Shown in pieces: positions 32,570 to 42,066 of a stretch of 64,000 nt of DNA. Location of the stretch: contig NZ_PHUL01000001.1 in the NCBI RefSeq assembly GCF_002813425.1, forward strand, positions 3,107,001-3,171,000, given 5' to 3'. Made by a program: the position numbers and the translations under genes. Each line of letters starts with the position of its first letter. Positions within the stretch are counted from its first letter, which is position 1. The notes under the pieces are model-generated. The model had not been told where the DNA came from. It did no database searches and saw nothing but the letters and a program-made list of their open reading frames with translations. This stretch comes from Cellulophaga sp. RHA19. Lineage in GTDB: Bacteria > Bacteroidota > Bacteroidia > Flavobacteriales > Flavobacteriaceae.

Positions 32570-35002
32570 ATGAAAAATATTTTATTTTTGTTTTTAGCCT
32601 TAACCACAGCTATTAACGCTCAACAAAACCAAGATAGCAACAGTAATAATTCTGTTAAACTAACAGGCACGATTATAGATGCCAACACACAAAACCCTTT
32701 AGAATTTGCTACACTTATAATACAAGATGTTAATAATCCCCAATACATTTCTGGAGGCATTAGTAACAAAAATGGCAAGTTTTCTATTAATGATCTTCCT
32801 AAGGGAGAATACAATATTAAAATCGAGTATATTTCTTACAAAACATATCATTTAAAAAACTTAAAGCTTCAAAAATCTAAAAATATTGGAAGCATTAAGC
32901 TAGAGTTAGATGTTGAAGAATTAAATGAAGTTGAACTTATAGCCGAAAAAACTACTGTAGAATTAAGGCTTGACAAAAAAATATACAATGTAGGCAAAGA
33001 TTTAACCTTAAATGGCGGTTCTGCATCTGATGTTCTAAACAACATACCTTCTGTTTCTGTAGACCCAGAAGGATCTATTAGTTTAAGAGGTAACAATAAT
33101 GTAAAAATACTTATTAACGGCAAACCCTCTACCCTTTCTGGTATTAGTCCAGAAGCTTTAAAACAAATGCCTGTGAGCACTATACAAAAGGTAGAGGTTA
33201 TCACAAATCCTTCATCTAAATATAGTTCTTCTGGTACTGCTGGTATATTAAATATTATTCTAAGAAAATCTAAAAAATCTGGTTTTAATGGATCTATTAC
33301 AACTACAATTAAAGATCCTGAGTATTATAAAGTTGGACTTGCTTTAGGCTTAAAAAAGAAATTATTCAATATATTTTCTAATATCACATATACAGACAGA
33401 GAAAGACCTGGATATTCACTTTTTTATAACGATTTTTTTGATACCAATAATACTAACATTGGTTTTGAAAATGAATACAGATCATTAGACCGTAATTATA
33501 AAAATATTACTGTAAATGCTGGCATAGAGTTGTTATTAAATAAAACTTCTAGCATCACTAATTCTATGGCTTATACAAAAGCATCGGGTTTAAATTATAC
33601 CGGTATAGATTTAAATAATTTTAATGCTGTAAGCAATACAACCATTAACAGAAATAGAAATACGGAGGAAGATAGCGATGAAGAAAATATACGCTACTCA
33701 TTAAATTATAAAAGAAAATTTAATTTAAAAGGTCATATTTTAAGTGCTGATTACCAATTTTCTAGAAGTTATGAATTAGAAGATAGAGCTATTAACGAAG
33801 TTATATTAGATAATAACAACATTGGTTTGTTTGAAAAAGCAATTACTGATGACCACCAAATAAGCCAACTTGCACAAGTAGACTATACACTTCCTTTTGG
33901 TAAAGATTATAGCTCTAAATTAGAAATTGGATATAGAGGCGTTTTTGATGATTATAAAATAGACTATGCAGAAGGTTCTATAGTAAATAGTCAATTCTTT
34001 AAAAACAATACATATAGTAACAATCTTGTGTATAGGCAAGATGTTAATGCTGGTTATCTACAGTTTGCACAGGGTTTTAATAAATTAACCGCTTCATTAG
34101 GGATACGTGTAGAACATACAGATGTATCTGTATTATTGACTAATTTAAATACAAAAGACGCAAAGTCTTACATTAATTGGTTTCCTTCTATGTTTTTAAG
34201 TTATGAATTTACTAACACAGAAAAAATTAGTTTAAACTACAGTAAAAGAATTAAGAGACCAACAGCTGGTAACTTAAATCCTTTTCCTAATAGAGTTAGT
34301 AAAACTAATTTATTTTATGGCAATCCAAATTTAGACCCAATGTTTACAAATTCTTTTGAGTTTAATTATTTAAACAAATGGGATAAAATAACTTTTAATG
34401 GCGCCCTATTCTATTCTAAAACTGAAGACGTAATACATAACGTTTTAATAGAAACAGGAGAAACAATAGTAATTACTAATAATAGCAATACTATTTCTAC
34501 ACCTGTTATTGCTAAAACTAAAAGAAATATTGCAGAAGAAGATAGGTTTGGGTTAGATGCTACATTTACTTATGTTCCTATAAAAAAATGGCGTTTTTCT
34601 TTAAACCTGTTTATGTACAAACAAAACTTAACCGGTAAATATGCATACGCAGATACTAATAACCAAATGGTTAACGTAAATTTTAATGCAAACCAGTTTA
34701 GATGGACAACTAGTTTTAGTGCTAAACTTCCACTACCCTATGATGTTAATTTTCAAACAAATTATTACTATATAGGAGCAGATAACAACTCACAAACAAA
34801 AACAAAGGCTTTAGACAGACTAGATTTTGCTTTTAGTAAAACTATTTTAAAAAATAAAGCTTCAATTTCTATAGGAGTTACAGATATTTTTAATGCGTAC
34901 AGACGATATTCTACTACCAACCTAGACAGCTCTACTTCGTACAACGAGCTTCAATCTGACCAAAGAAATCTTAGAGCTACACTTACATATAAATTTAATT
35001 AA
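32570..35002 (+). CDS. TonB-dependent receptor, paralogue of the upstream one
   Basis: An 810-residue outer-membrane receptor with the same order as its neighbour: signal peptide (to about NAQQ), carboxypeptidase-regulatory-like domain (KLTGTIIDANTQNPLEFATL), plug (SDVLNNIPSVSVDPEGS), beta-barrel. Regulatory and plug domains are close to the upstream receptor (for example AEKTTVELRLDKKIYNVGKD is nearly the same in both) while the barrel loops differ, pointing to duplication and divergence for another substrate. It has its own promoter and long structured leader and lacks the coupled small gene. Confidence 0.93.
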   Translation: MKNILFLFLALTTAINAQQNQDSNSNNSVKLTGTIIDANTQNPLEFATLIIQDVNNPQYISGGISNKNGKFSINDLPKGEYNIKIEYISYKTYHLKNLKLQKSKNIGSIKLELDVEELNEVELIAEKTTVELRLDKKIYNVGKDLTLNGGSASDVLNNIPSVSVDPEGSISLRGNNNVKILINGKPSTLSGISPEALKQMPVSTIQKVEVITNPSSKYSSSGTAGILNIILRKSKKSGFNGSITTTIKDPEYYKVGLALGLKKKLFNIFSNITYTDRERPGYSLFYNDFFDTNNTNIGFENEYRSLDRNYKNITVNAGIELLLNKTSSITNSMAYTKASGLNYTGIDLNNFNAVSNTTINRNRNTEEDSDEENIRYSLNYKRKFNLKGHILSADYQFSRSYELEDRAINEVILDNNNIGLFEKAITDDHQISQLAQVDYTLPFGKDYSSKLEIGYRGVFDDYKIDYAEGSIVNSQFFKNNTYSNNLVYRQDVNAGYLQFAQGFNKLTASLGIRVEHTDVSVLLTNLNTKDAKSYINWFPSMFLSYEFTNTEKISLNYSKRIKRPTAGNLNPFPNRVSKTNLFYGNPNLDPMFTNSFEFNYLNKWDKITFNGALFYSKTEDVIHNVLIETGETIVITNNSNTISTPVIAKTKRNIAEEDRFGLDATFTYVPIKKWRFSLNLFMYKQNLTGKYAYADTNNQMVNVNFNANQFRWTTSFSAKLPLPYDVNFQTNYYYIGADNNSQTKTKALDRLDFAFSKTILKNKASISIGVTDIFNAYRRYSTTNLDSSTSYNELQSDQRNLRATLTYKFN

Positions 35003-35086
35003 CATTATTTTTAATTAAAGTTCATATTTACTCCAAAATAAACTAAAATCACCAAATAAATAAGCACTAAAAATTTTCCAAATTCT

Positions 35087-35094
35087 TACCTTTG
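35087..35094 (+). promoter_or_regulatory. -7 box of fumC
   Basis: TACCTTTG matches TAnnTTTG, 22 bases before the fumC ATG. Confidence 0.5.
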
Positions 35095-35115
35095 TATCTA
35101 TAAAAAATTAGTACA

Positions 35116-36513
35116 ATGAGCTTTAGAATAGAAAAAGATACAATGGGCGAGGTACAAGTACCTGCTGATAAATATTGGGGAGCACAAACAGAACGCTCTA
35201 GAAACAATTTTAAAATTGGACCAGCTGCATCTATGCCATTAGACATAGTTTACGGATTTGCTTACTTAAAAAAAGCAGCAGCTTACACCAACTGTGAATT
35301 AGGTGTTTTATCTACAGAAAAAAGAGATTTAATTGCAAAAGTTTGTGATGAAATTTTAGAAGGTAAACACAACGATCAATTTCCTTTAGTTATATGGCAA
35401 ACAGGCTCTGGCACACAGAGTAATATGAATGTTAACGAGGTTGTTGCTAACAGAGCTCATGAAATAGCTGGTAATGTTATTGGTGAAGGTGAAAAAACAA
35501 TACAACCAAATGATGATGTAAACAAATCACAATCATCTAACGATACATTCCCTACTGGAATGCATATTGCTGCCTATAAAAAAATAACTGAGGTTACTAT
35601 TCCTGGAGTTAAACAATTAAGAGACACTTTAGAAAAAAAATCTAAGGAATTTGCTAATGTTGTAAAAATAGGTCGTACGCACCTTATGGATGCTACACCA
35701 TTAACATTAGGTCAAGAATTTTCTGGGTACGTATCTCAATTAAATCACGGTTTAAAAGCACTAGAAAACACATTACCACACCTAGCAGAGCTTGCTCTTG
35801 GTGGTACTGCTGTAGGTACAGGTTTAAACACACCTGCTGGATATGATGTTCTAGTTGCTAAATATATTGCAGAATTTACAGGTTTACCTTTTATTACTGC
35901 TAAAAATAAATTTGAGGCATTAGCTGCTCATGATGCAATTGTAGAAAGCCATGGAGCTCTTAAGCAATTGGCGGTTTCTTTAAACAAAATTGCAAATGAT
36001 ATTAGAATGATGGCTTCTGGACCACGTTCTGGTATTGGCGAAATAATTATACCGGCTAATGAACCTGGAAGTTCTATTATGCCAGGAAAAGTAAACCCTA
36101 CACAAGCAGAAGCTATAACTATGGTTTGTGCACAAGTAATGGGTAATGATGTTGCTATAACTGTAGGTGGTACGCAAGGACACTATGAGCTTAACGTTTT
36201 TAAACCAATGATGGCTGCAAATATATTACAGTCTGCACAATTAATTGGTGATGCTTGTGTTAGTTTTGATGTTAACTGTGCTGCTGGTATAGAGCCAAAC
36301 CATGCTATAATTAAAGAATTATTAAATAACTCTTTAATGCTTGTAACTGCTTTAAATACTAAAATTGGATATTACAAAGCTGCAGAAATTGCAAATACAG
36401 CACATAAAAATGGTACTACATTAAAAGAAGAAGCCATTAATTTAGGTTACGTTACTGCAGAACAGTATGATGAATGGGTAAAACCAGAAGAAATGGTAGG
36501 TTCTCTAAAATAG
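35116..36513 (+). CDS. fumC: fumarate hydratase class II
   Basis: A 465-residue iron-independent fumarase of the TCA cycle, interconverting fumarate and malate in the cytoplasm. Seen: [14 protein letters not shown], the catalytic His region [16 protein letters not shown], and the fumarase/aspartase signature [13 protein letters not shown] with the catalytic serine loop. Full length. It is a single gene with promoter and strong terminator. Confidence 0.98.
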   Translation: MSFRIEKDTMGEVQVPADKYWGAQTERSRNNFKIGPAASMPLDIVYGFAYLKKAAAYTNCELGVLSTEKRDLIAKVCDEILEGKHNDQFPLVIWQTGSGTQSNMNVNEVVANRAHEIAGNVIGEGEKTIQPNDDVNKSQSSNDTFPTGMHIAAYKKITEVTIPGVKQLRDTLEKKSKEFANVVKIGRTHLMDATPLTLGQEFSGYVSQLNHGLKALENTLPHLAELALGGTAVGTGLNTPAGYDVLVAKYIAEFTGLPFITAKNKFEALAAHDAIVESHGALKQLAVSLNKIANDIRMMASGPRSGIGEIIIPANEPGSSIMPGKVNPTQAEAITMVCAQVMGNDVAITVGGTQGHYELNVFKPMMAANILQSAQLIGDACVSFDVNCAAGIEPNHAIIKELLNNSLMLVTALNTKIGYYKAAEIANTAHKNGTTLKEEAINLGYVTAEQYDEWVKPEEMVGSLK

Positions 36514-36534
36514 TAAACCAAACCAGTATAAAAC

Positions 36535-36567
36535 AAAAAAGGTGCAATTTAAAATTGCACCTTTTTT
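36535..36567. terminator. bidirectional terminator
   Basis: AAAAAAGGTGCAATTTT-type perfect hairpin with T tract, between convergent genes ending at 36513 (+) and 36586 (-). Confidence 0.9.
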
Positions 36568-36585
36568 ATATCTATAAATAAAAGT

Positions 36586-37473
36586 TTATTTAAGAGTAAA
36601 CTCGCTTTTACCTAATATTTTTAATTTAGAATCATAAACTATAGCCATATAATTTCCTTTTTGAAAATCACCAGCTGGCTTATTTACATAATCACAGATA
36701 TCTAAAGTTCTGTTCTCGTAGTAAAAAGCAGTTGCTTTACTATAAGTTAAAGATGCTCCACCTTCGTTAGATTTTGTAGTTCCTTCTCCTAAAACATTTC
36801 CTTGAGGATCTAAAACTTCTAAATAAAATTCTCTATCACCTGCTTGTGCAATTGCATTGTCTGCAACTGTAAAACAAATTTTAAGTTTATCTGCTCTACC
36901 TGCTCTAGTTGTAGAAACTAATTTACCACTACTACGCTCTTTTACTGCATCTACAGAAAACTTAGCTAAATTTAATGCAGAACCTTTTTCTACTGCATCA
37001 GCTAATTGTGTATTTTGTACAACTAAAGAATCATTAAAAACTGTTTGTCTAGATAATTCTTGGTAAGTACTATCTCTTTCTATTGCTAGCATAGTGTTAG
37101 AAGTAGTTAAAGAATCTACTTTTTTAAGTAAAAAAGCTCTTTCTTTCTTTAATAAACTAACTTGTCTTCTATATCTAGATAATGAAGAGATATCTGTTTT
37201 CATTGTTTTAACAGAATCAATGTATTTAGCAATTCTGTCTCTAGCTTCAACTAATTCCTCATTAGTAGCATTACTTTCCATAATAGCTTTGTCATACTCA
37301 GACTGTAAGCTAGTTAAATCATTAACTACATATTCTTTCTCTTGTGTTAAAACAGTTTTGGTCTTTTCTCTATCCTTATATAAAGATACAGTATAGGCTA
37401 TAGACCCTAACAATCCTACTCCTAATAAAACAGCAAGTACTTTTAACCCCGTATTACTCTTTTTCTCACTCAT
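36586..37473 (-). CDS. membrane-anchored coiled-coil protein
   Basis: A 295-residue protein with one N-terminal helix (GLKVLAVLLGVGLLGSIAYT, residues 9-28), a long heptad-like coiled coil (about 33-165, rich in E, K, L, S), and a C-terminal beta-rich domain (about 170-295, KLKICFTVADNAIAQAGDRE, ending KILGKSEFTLK). It is probably anchored in the inner membrane with the domain in the periplasm. I recognise the arrangement from flavobacteria but know no function. An inverted repeat lies about 30-45 bases upstream of the start. Confidence 0.82.
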   Translation of the reverse strand: MSEKKSNTGLKVLAVLLGVGLLGSIAYTVSLYKDREKTKTVLTQEKEYVVNDLTSLQSEYDKAIMESNATNEELVEARDRIAKYIDSVKTMKTDISSLSRYRRQVSLLKKERAFLLKKVDSLTTSNTMLAIERDSTYQELSRQTVFNDSLVVQNTQLADAVEKGSALNLAKFSVDAVKERSSGKLVSTTRAGRADKLKICFTVADNAIAQAGDREFYLEVLDPQGNVLGEGTTKSNEGGASLTYSKATAFYYENRTLDICDYVNKPAGDFQKGNYMAIVYDSKLKILGKSEFTLK

Positions 37474-37501
37474 AACAATACTATTAATTCAGTTTAATTT
37501 A

Positions 37502-37520
37502 TTAACTTGACTTAAGTTAA
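37502..37520. repeat. inverted repeat upstream of the coiled-coil gene
   Basis: TTAACTT-GACTT-AAGTTAA, arms of 7 bases, 29 bases before the minus-strand start at 37473; possible operator. Confidence 0.3.
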
Positions 37521-37640
37521 TCTTTTGGTTCAATTTATATACGTTTTGGTTTAACCATTTAGATTATCTCTACCCAAAAATTGGTTGTAGGTATAGATTA
37601 ATCGTCTAACGGAAATAATTACTTAAAATTATAATTAACA

Positions 37641-38108
37641 ATGAATAATTTAACATTTATTCCCTTTCAGCCAAAATACGCTAAAACCTTTAAAAAACTA
37701 AATTTAGAGTGGATAAAAAAGTATTTTGAAGTAGAAGAAAAGGATATAGAGCTCTTAAACAAGTGCGAAGAGAATATTATAAATAAAGGAGGATACATTT
37801 TTTTTGCTAAAATTGATGATACCATTGTAGGATGTGTGGCTTACATTAAAATTAAAGAAAACGTTTATGAGCTAGGTAAAATGGCAGTAAATGAAGATTA
37901 TCAAGGAAAACGAATTGGCCAAGCATTATTAGATTATGCTATTGAGTTTGCTAAAAAAGAACACTGGGAACAAGTAATTTTATACTCTAGTGTTAAACTT
38001 AAAAACGCTTTGCATATTTATAAAAAAATTGGTTTTGTAGAAATTCCTATAGAACCAGATGTTGTATATAAAAGAAGTAGTATAAAAATGGAACTAAACT
38101 TAAAATAA
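37641..38108 (+). CDS. GNAT family N-acetyltransferase
   Basis: A 155-residue GNAT enzyme. The acetyl-CoA-binding motif A is clear: GKMAVNEDYQGKRIGQALLD (Q-X-X-G-X-G/A pattern), with a C-terminal IYKKIGFVEIP motif B. The acceptor is unknown. The downstream lipoprotein gene begins one base after its stop, so they form a two-gene unit. Confidence 0.92.
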   Translation: MNNLTFIPFQPKYAKTFKKLNLEWIKKYFEVEEKDIELLNKCEENIINKGGYIFFAKIDDTIVGCVAYIKIKENVYELGKMAVNEDYQGKRIGQALLDYAIEFAKKEHWEQVILYSSVKLKNALHIYKKIGFVEIPIEPDVVYKRSSIKMELNLK

Positions 38109-38109
38109 A

Positions 38110-38897
38110 ATGAAAAACTAACGAGTATTGTTGTTATTTGCTTATTTCTAGTGAGCTGCAAAGACGAAAAAAAAACAGACATAGCAACAAAAAATACCAC
38201 AATAGAAAATTCTAAAAAACGTAAAAGCAACTTTAAAGTTATTCCTATAGAACACGCAACAGCTGTTTTTAACTGGGGAGATAAAACTATTTACATAGAC
38301 CCTGTTGGTGGAGTAAATATGTTTAAAAACCAAGATAAACCAAATTTAATTTTAGTTACAGATATTCACGGAGATCATTTAAATGTAGAAACCCTAGAAG
38401 CTATCAACACAGAAAAAACAACAATTATTGCTCCGCAAGCTGTTGCTGATAAATTGTCTGATAATTTAAAAACTAAACTTACTATACTAAATAATGATGA
38501 GTCTGTAGATTTTGCTGACATAAAAATTACAGCAATACCAATGTATAATTTAAGAGAAGAAGCTATTAAATTTCACAGTAAAGGTCGTGGTAATGGTTAT
38601 CTACTAGAAAAAAATGGAGAACGAGTTTATTTCTCTGGTGATACAGAAGACATACCAGAAATGCGCGCTTTACAAAATATAGATAAGGCCTTTATTTGTA
38701 TGAATTTACCATATACAATGACGGTTAACAGTGCTGCAAGTGCCGTACTAGAATTTAAACCTAAGCAAGTGTACCCTTACCATTACAGAGGAAAACCAGA
38801 TGTTAGTGACATTGATAAATTTAAAAAATTAGTAACCGAAAGTAATAAAGATATTGAAGTTATACAGTTAGACTGGTACCCAAATAACTCATACTAA
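38110..38897 (+). pseudogene. UlaG-like MBL-fold lipoprotein, signal peptide frameshifted
   Basis: The body from 38151 is an intact metallo-beta-lactamase-fold hydrolase of UlaG/UPF0173 type (TDIHGDHL metal site, YFSGDTEDIPEM, YPYHYRGKPDV). An ATG at 38110, one base after the GNAT stop, reads M-K-N-stop. Adding one A to the A5 run at 38113-38117 would give MKKLTSIVVICLFLVSCKDE, a perfect lipoprotein signal with the acylated Cys. As the sequence stands the only usable in-frame start is the GTG at 38151, right before that Cys, which would make a cytoplasmic product. The cause is a sequencing error, phase variation in the A run, or a recent mutation. Confidence 0.75.
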
Positions 38898-38913
38898 AAA
38901 ACTTAATAAAAGT

Positions 38914-38949
38914 AAAAAGCTCCTTATATTTTTATAAGGAGCTTTTTTT
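38914..38949. terminator. bidirectional terminator
   Basis: AAAAAGCTCCTTATA and complement form a perfect hairpin with A and T runs, between convergent genes ending at 38897 and 38970. Confidence 0.9.
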
Positions 38950-38969
38950 ATCAAAATAATTAAAGGTAA

Positions 38970-40661
38970 TTACCTAATTAATTTTTTATACTTAATACGT
39001 TTAGGAATCAAGTCACCACCTAATCGTTTCTTTTTATTCTCTTCATAATCAGAGAAAGAACCTTCAAAGAAATAAACTTGCGAATCCCCTTCAAAAGCTA
39101 AGATATGCGTACAAACACGATCTAAAAACCATCTATCGTGAGAAATAACTACAGCACAACCTGCAAAATTATCTAAACCTTCTTCTAAAGCACGCAGTGT
39201 ATTTACATCCAAGTCGTTTGTTGGCTCATCTAAAAGTAACACGTTACCTTCTTCTTTTAACGTCATTGCTAAATGTAAACGGTTACGCTCACCACCAGAC
39301 AACATACTTACTTTTTTATTTTGCTCACTACCAGAGAAATTAAACCTACTTAAATAAGCTCTAGAGTTTACTTGCTTACCTCCCATCATTACCAACTCTT
39401 GCTCATCACTAAAGTTTTGCCAAATTGTTTTTTCTGGATCAATTTTAGAGTGACTCTGATCTACATATGCAATTTTAGCTGTTTCACCAACACTAAACTC
39501 GCCCTTATCCGGAGTTTCCTCTCCCATTATCATTCTAAATATTGTTGTTTTACCAGCTCCGTTAGGACCAATAATACCTACAATACCAGCTTGTGGTAAA
39601 TTAAAGTTTAAGTCTTCGTACAATAATTTATCATCAAAAGCTTTACTAACACCTTTAGCCTCTATTACGTTTGTTCCTAAACGTGGACCATTAGGTATGT
39701 AAATCTCTAATTTTTCGTCAAGTTGTTTTTGATCTTGACTCATTAATTTATCGTAGTTTTTTAAACGTGCCTTTTGTTTTGTTTGGCGACCTTTAGCTCC
39801 TTGGCGTACCCAATCTAACTCTCGTTCTAAAGTTTTTTGGCGTTTAGAGGCTGTTTTGCTTTCATCTGCCATACGTTTAGATTTTTGATCTAACCAGCTA
39901 GAGTAGTTTCCTTTCCAAGGAATACCTTCACCTCTATCTAACTCTAAAATCCAACCAGCAACGTTATCTAAAAAGTATCTATCATGCGTTACGGCAATAA
40001 CAGTACCTTTATATTGTGCTAAATGGTGCTCTAACCAATGTACAGACTCTGCATCTAAGTGGTTGGTAGGCTCATCTAATAATAAAATTTCTGGTTCTTG
40101 TAATAACAGTCTACATAAAGCAACTCTTCTACGTTCACCACCAGATAATACACTTATTTTTTTATCGCCATCTGGAGTACGTAATGCATCCATAGCAATT
40201 TCTAGTTTAGTATCTAACTCCCAAGCATTACTAGCATCTATCTGGTCTTGTAACACAGCCTGTCTGGCCATTAACTTATCCATTTTATCTGCATCAGAAT
40301 ACACTTCTTCTAAGCCAAACATATCGTTTATCTTATTGTACTCATCTAAAATAGCAACAGTTTCTGCAACACCTTCCTTAACTATTTCTATTACCGTTTT
40401 ATCATCGTCTAATTGTGGCTCTTGCTCTAAATAACCTACTTTATATCCTGGAGAAAAAACTACATCACCTTGGTAATTTTTATCTAAGCCAGCTATAATT
40501 TTTAATAAAGTAGATTTACCAGATCCGTTAAGACCAAGAATACCAATTTTGGCACCGTAAAAGAAACTTAAATATATATTTTTTAATACTGGTGTATTTG
40601 CCGTTTTAAAGGTTTTTGTAACACCAGACATTGAAAAAATGACTTTTTTATCGTCAGACAT
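38970..40661 (-). CDS. ettA: energy-dependent translational throttle protein EttA
   Basis: A 563-residue ABC-F ATPase that binds the ribosomal E site and couples translation to the ATP/ADP ratio. It has two ABC domains without membrane parts: GLNGSGKST and LSGGERRRVAL in the first, GPNGAGKTT and LSGGERNRLHLA in the second. Between them lies the basic linker (KRMADESKTASKRQKTLERE, then KGRQTKQKARLKNYDKL) of the P-site tRNA-interacting arm. Length and order match EttA rather than other ABC-F proteins. It lies downstream of a small membrane-protein gene but is separated from it by a terminator. Confidence 0.95.
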   Translation of the reverse strand: MSDDKKVIFSMSGVTKTFKTANTPVLKNIYLSFFYGAKIGILGLNGSGKSTLLKIIAGLDKNYQGDVVFSPGYKVGYLEQEPQLDDDKTVIEIVKEGVAETVAILDEYNKINDMFGLEEVYSDADKMDKLMARQAVLQDQIDASNAWELDTKLEIAMDALRTPDGDKKISVLSGGERRRVALCRLLLQEPEILLLDEPTNHLDAESVHWLEHHLAQYKGTVIAVTHDRYFLDNVAGWILELDRGEGIPWKGNYSSWLDQKSKRMADESKTASKRQKTLERELDWVRQGAKGRQTKQKARLKNYDKLMSQDQKQLDEKLEIYIPNGPRLGTNVIEAKGVSKAFDDKLLYEDLNFNLPQAGIVGIIGPNGAGKTTIFRMIMGEETPDKGEFSVGETAKIAYVDQSHSKIDPEKTIWQNFSDEQELVMMGGKQVNSRAYLSRFNFSGSEQNKKVSMLSGGERNRLHLAMTLKEEGNVLLLDEPTNDLDVNTLRALEEGLDNFAGCAVVISHDRWFLDRVCTHILAFEGDSQVYFFEGSFSDYEENKKKRLGGDLIPKRIKYKKLIR

Positions 40662-40694
40662 ATCTTTTATTATTATTTAGTTGTTAATTGAATT

Positions 40695-40733
40695 AAAAAA
40701 AGGCAAAACAGCATAAGATTACGCTGTTTTGCC
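40695..40733 (-). terminator. terminator between the small membrane-protein gene and ettA
   Basis: Minus strand: GGCAAAACAGC and GCTGTTTTGCC arms with a 10-base loop, followed by seven T's. Confidence 0.88.
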
Positions 40734-40748
40734 CAAATATATTGTGTT

Positions 40749-40925
40749 TTACACTCTTCCTTTAAGTGCATTAAAAACCCAAGCAATAGCAAAAAAGCCA
40801 AATCCTACGGCTGCAAATCCCCATCCGGCAACATCATCATACCTAAAAGCACCAAGTGCAATTAACGCCAAGCCTACAAATATCATTATAAATGTAGCCC
40901 ACGCTAAAACTGTATTTTTATTCAT
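40749..40925 (-). CDS. CAL67264-family small membrane protein
   Basis: A 58-residue protein from the ATG at 40925 (MNKNTVLAWATFIMIFVGLA) with two hydrophobic helices (about 6-26 and 34-53) joined by RYDDVAGWG, ending ALKGRV. I recognise it as the short CAL67264-type membrane protein common in Flavobacteriaceae near ettA; function unknown. Confidence 0.85.
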   Translation of the reverse strand: MNKNTVLAWATFIMIFVGLALIALGAFRYDDVAGWGFAAVGFGFFAIAWVFNALKGRV

Positions 40926-40990
40926 CTTCTAATTTTGTTGGTTTAGTAATTGTCAAATATCGTAATTTTATAGGTAATTTACCTAATAAA

Positions 40991-41974
40991 TTAGGCTTCA
41001 AAAGGAAAAACTATGTTTGTTTTTTCTCTAATTTGATCTAATAATTGTATTAAGTCTAAACTATTTTGATGAGACCATAGTTTACTTTCTATTTGGTTGT
41101 TAGTTATACATTTATGCACCTCCTCTATTTCATAGGTGTAACCTACTCCTAATTTTGGTGTTTTAAAATATTCTTTTTCTCTAGACTTTTCAATATAATA
41201 ACCTTCTGCTTCATGCCATCTAGTTTCTAATTTTAAAAGACCTTTATCACCTGCTATCTCAGAGCTTGTCTCGGTATTAGCAGTTAAAGCACTATACAAA
41301 TGCGCCTGTGCATTATCATACTTAAAAATAATAGAAACTTGTTTTTCTACACCTGTTTTATAAAAATTTGCTGTAGCTATTATTTCATTAGGCTTACCCA
41401 AAAGTAAATACGCTAAAAAAACAGGATAAATACCAATATCTAATAAAGACCCACCCGCTAAATTTGGATTTAAAAGCCTGCTTTCCTCTGCTCTATCTAA
41501 ACCATAAAAAGCAAAGTCAGATTTTATATAGCTTATTTCTCCTAACTCTTTTGCATCTACAATTTGCTTTACTTTTTGTATTGATGGCAAAAACCTACTC
41601 CATAAAGCTTCCATTAAAAAAACATTGTTTTTTACAGATGCAGCAATCATATTTTTAACCTGTTTTGTATTAACACCCATAGGTTTCTCGCACAAAACGT
41701 GTTTACCGCTATTCATTGCCATAATGCTTAGCTCTTTATGTAACGTATGTGGTGTTGCTATATAAACCACGTCTACATCTGCACAGTTAAACAAATCTTG
41801 TGCGTTATTATAACTATTTTTTACATTATGCTTGGCAGCAAAGTCTTGAACTTTAGTTTTACTTCTAGAAGAAATTGAAACTAATTTTCCAGTATTAACC
41901 AATGCTAAATCTTTAGCAAATTTCTCTGCAATATTCCCTAAACCAACTATACCCCAACCAATTTTTTCTCGCAT
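40991..41974 (-). CDS. Gfo/Idh/MocA-family oxidoreductase
   Basis: A 327-residue NAD(P)-dependent dehydrogenase. The N-terminal Rossmann motif is GIVGLGNIAEKFA, the catalytic-site lysine lies in HVLCEKPMGVNTKQ, and a C-terminal dimerisation/substrate domain follows (GGSLLDIGIYPVFLA). Relatives oxidise sugars, inositols or dihydrodiols; the substrate cannot be told. The ATG at 41974 fits the Rossmann start, whereas the TTG at 42004 would add ten unlikely residues. It is divergent from the carboxylase gene. Confidence 0.92.
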   Translation of the reverse strand: MREKIGWGIVGLGNIAEKFAKDLALVNTGKLVSISSRSKTKVQDFAAKHNVKNSYNNAQDLFNCADVDVVYIATPHTLHKELSIMAMNSGKHVLCEKPMGVNTKQVKNMIAASVKNNVFLMEALWSRFLPSIQKVKQIVDAKELGEISYIKSDFAFYGLDRAEESRLLNPNLAGGSLLDIGIYPVFLAYLLLGKPNEIIATANFYKTGVEKQVSIIFKYDNAQAHLYSALTANTETSSEIAGDKGLLKLETRWHEAEGYYIEKSREKEYFKTPKLGVGYTYEIEEVHKCITNNQIESKLWSHQNSLDLIQLLDQIREKTNIVFPFEA

Positions 41975-42066
41975 GAAATAAACTTTTTTTCTAACTTTTA
42001 TCAAAGTTAAGTAATATCATATATATTATTCCACTTATCTTTATGGTCTAAAGCAATTTTTACAGA

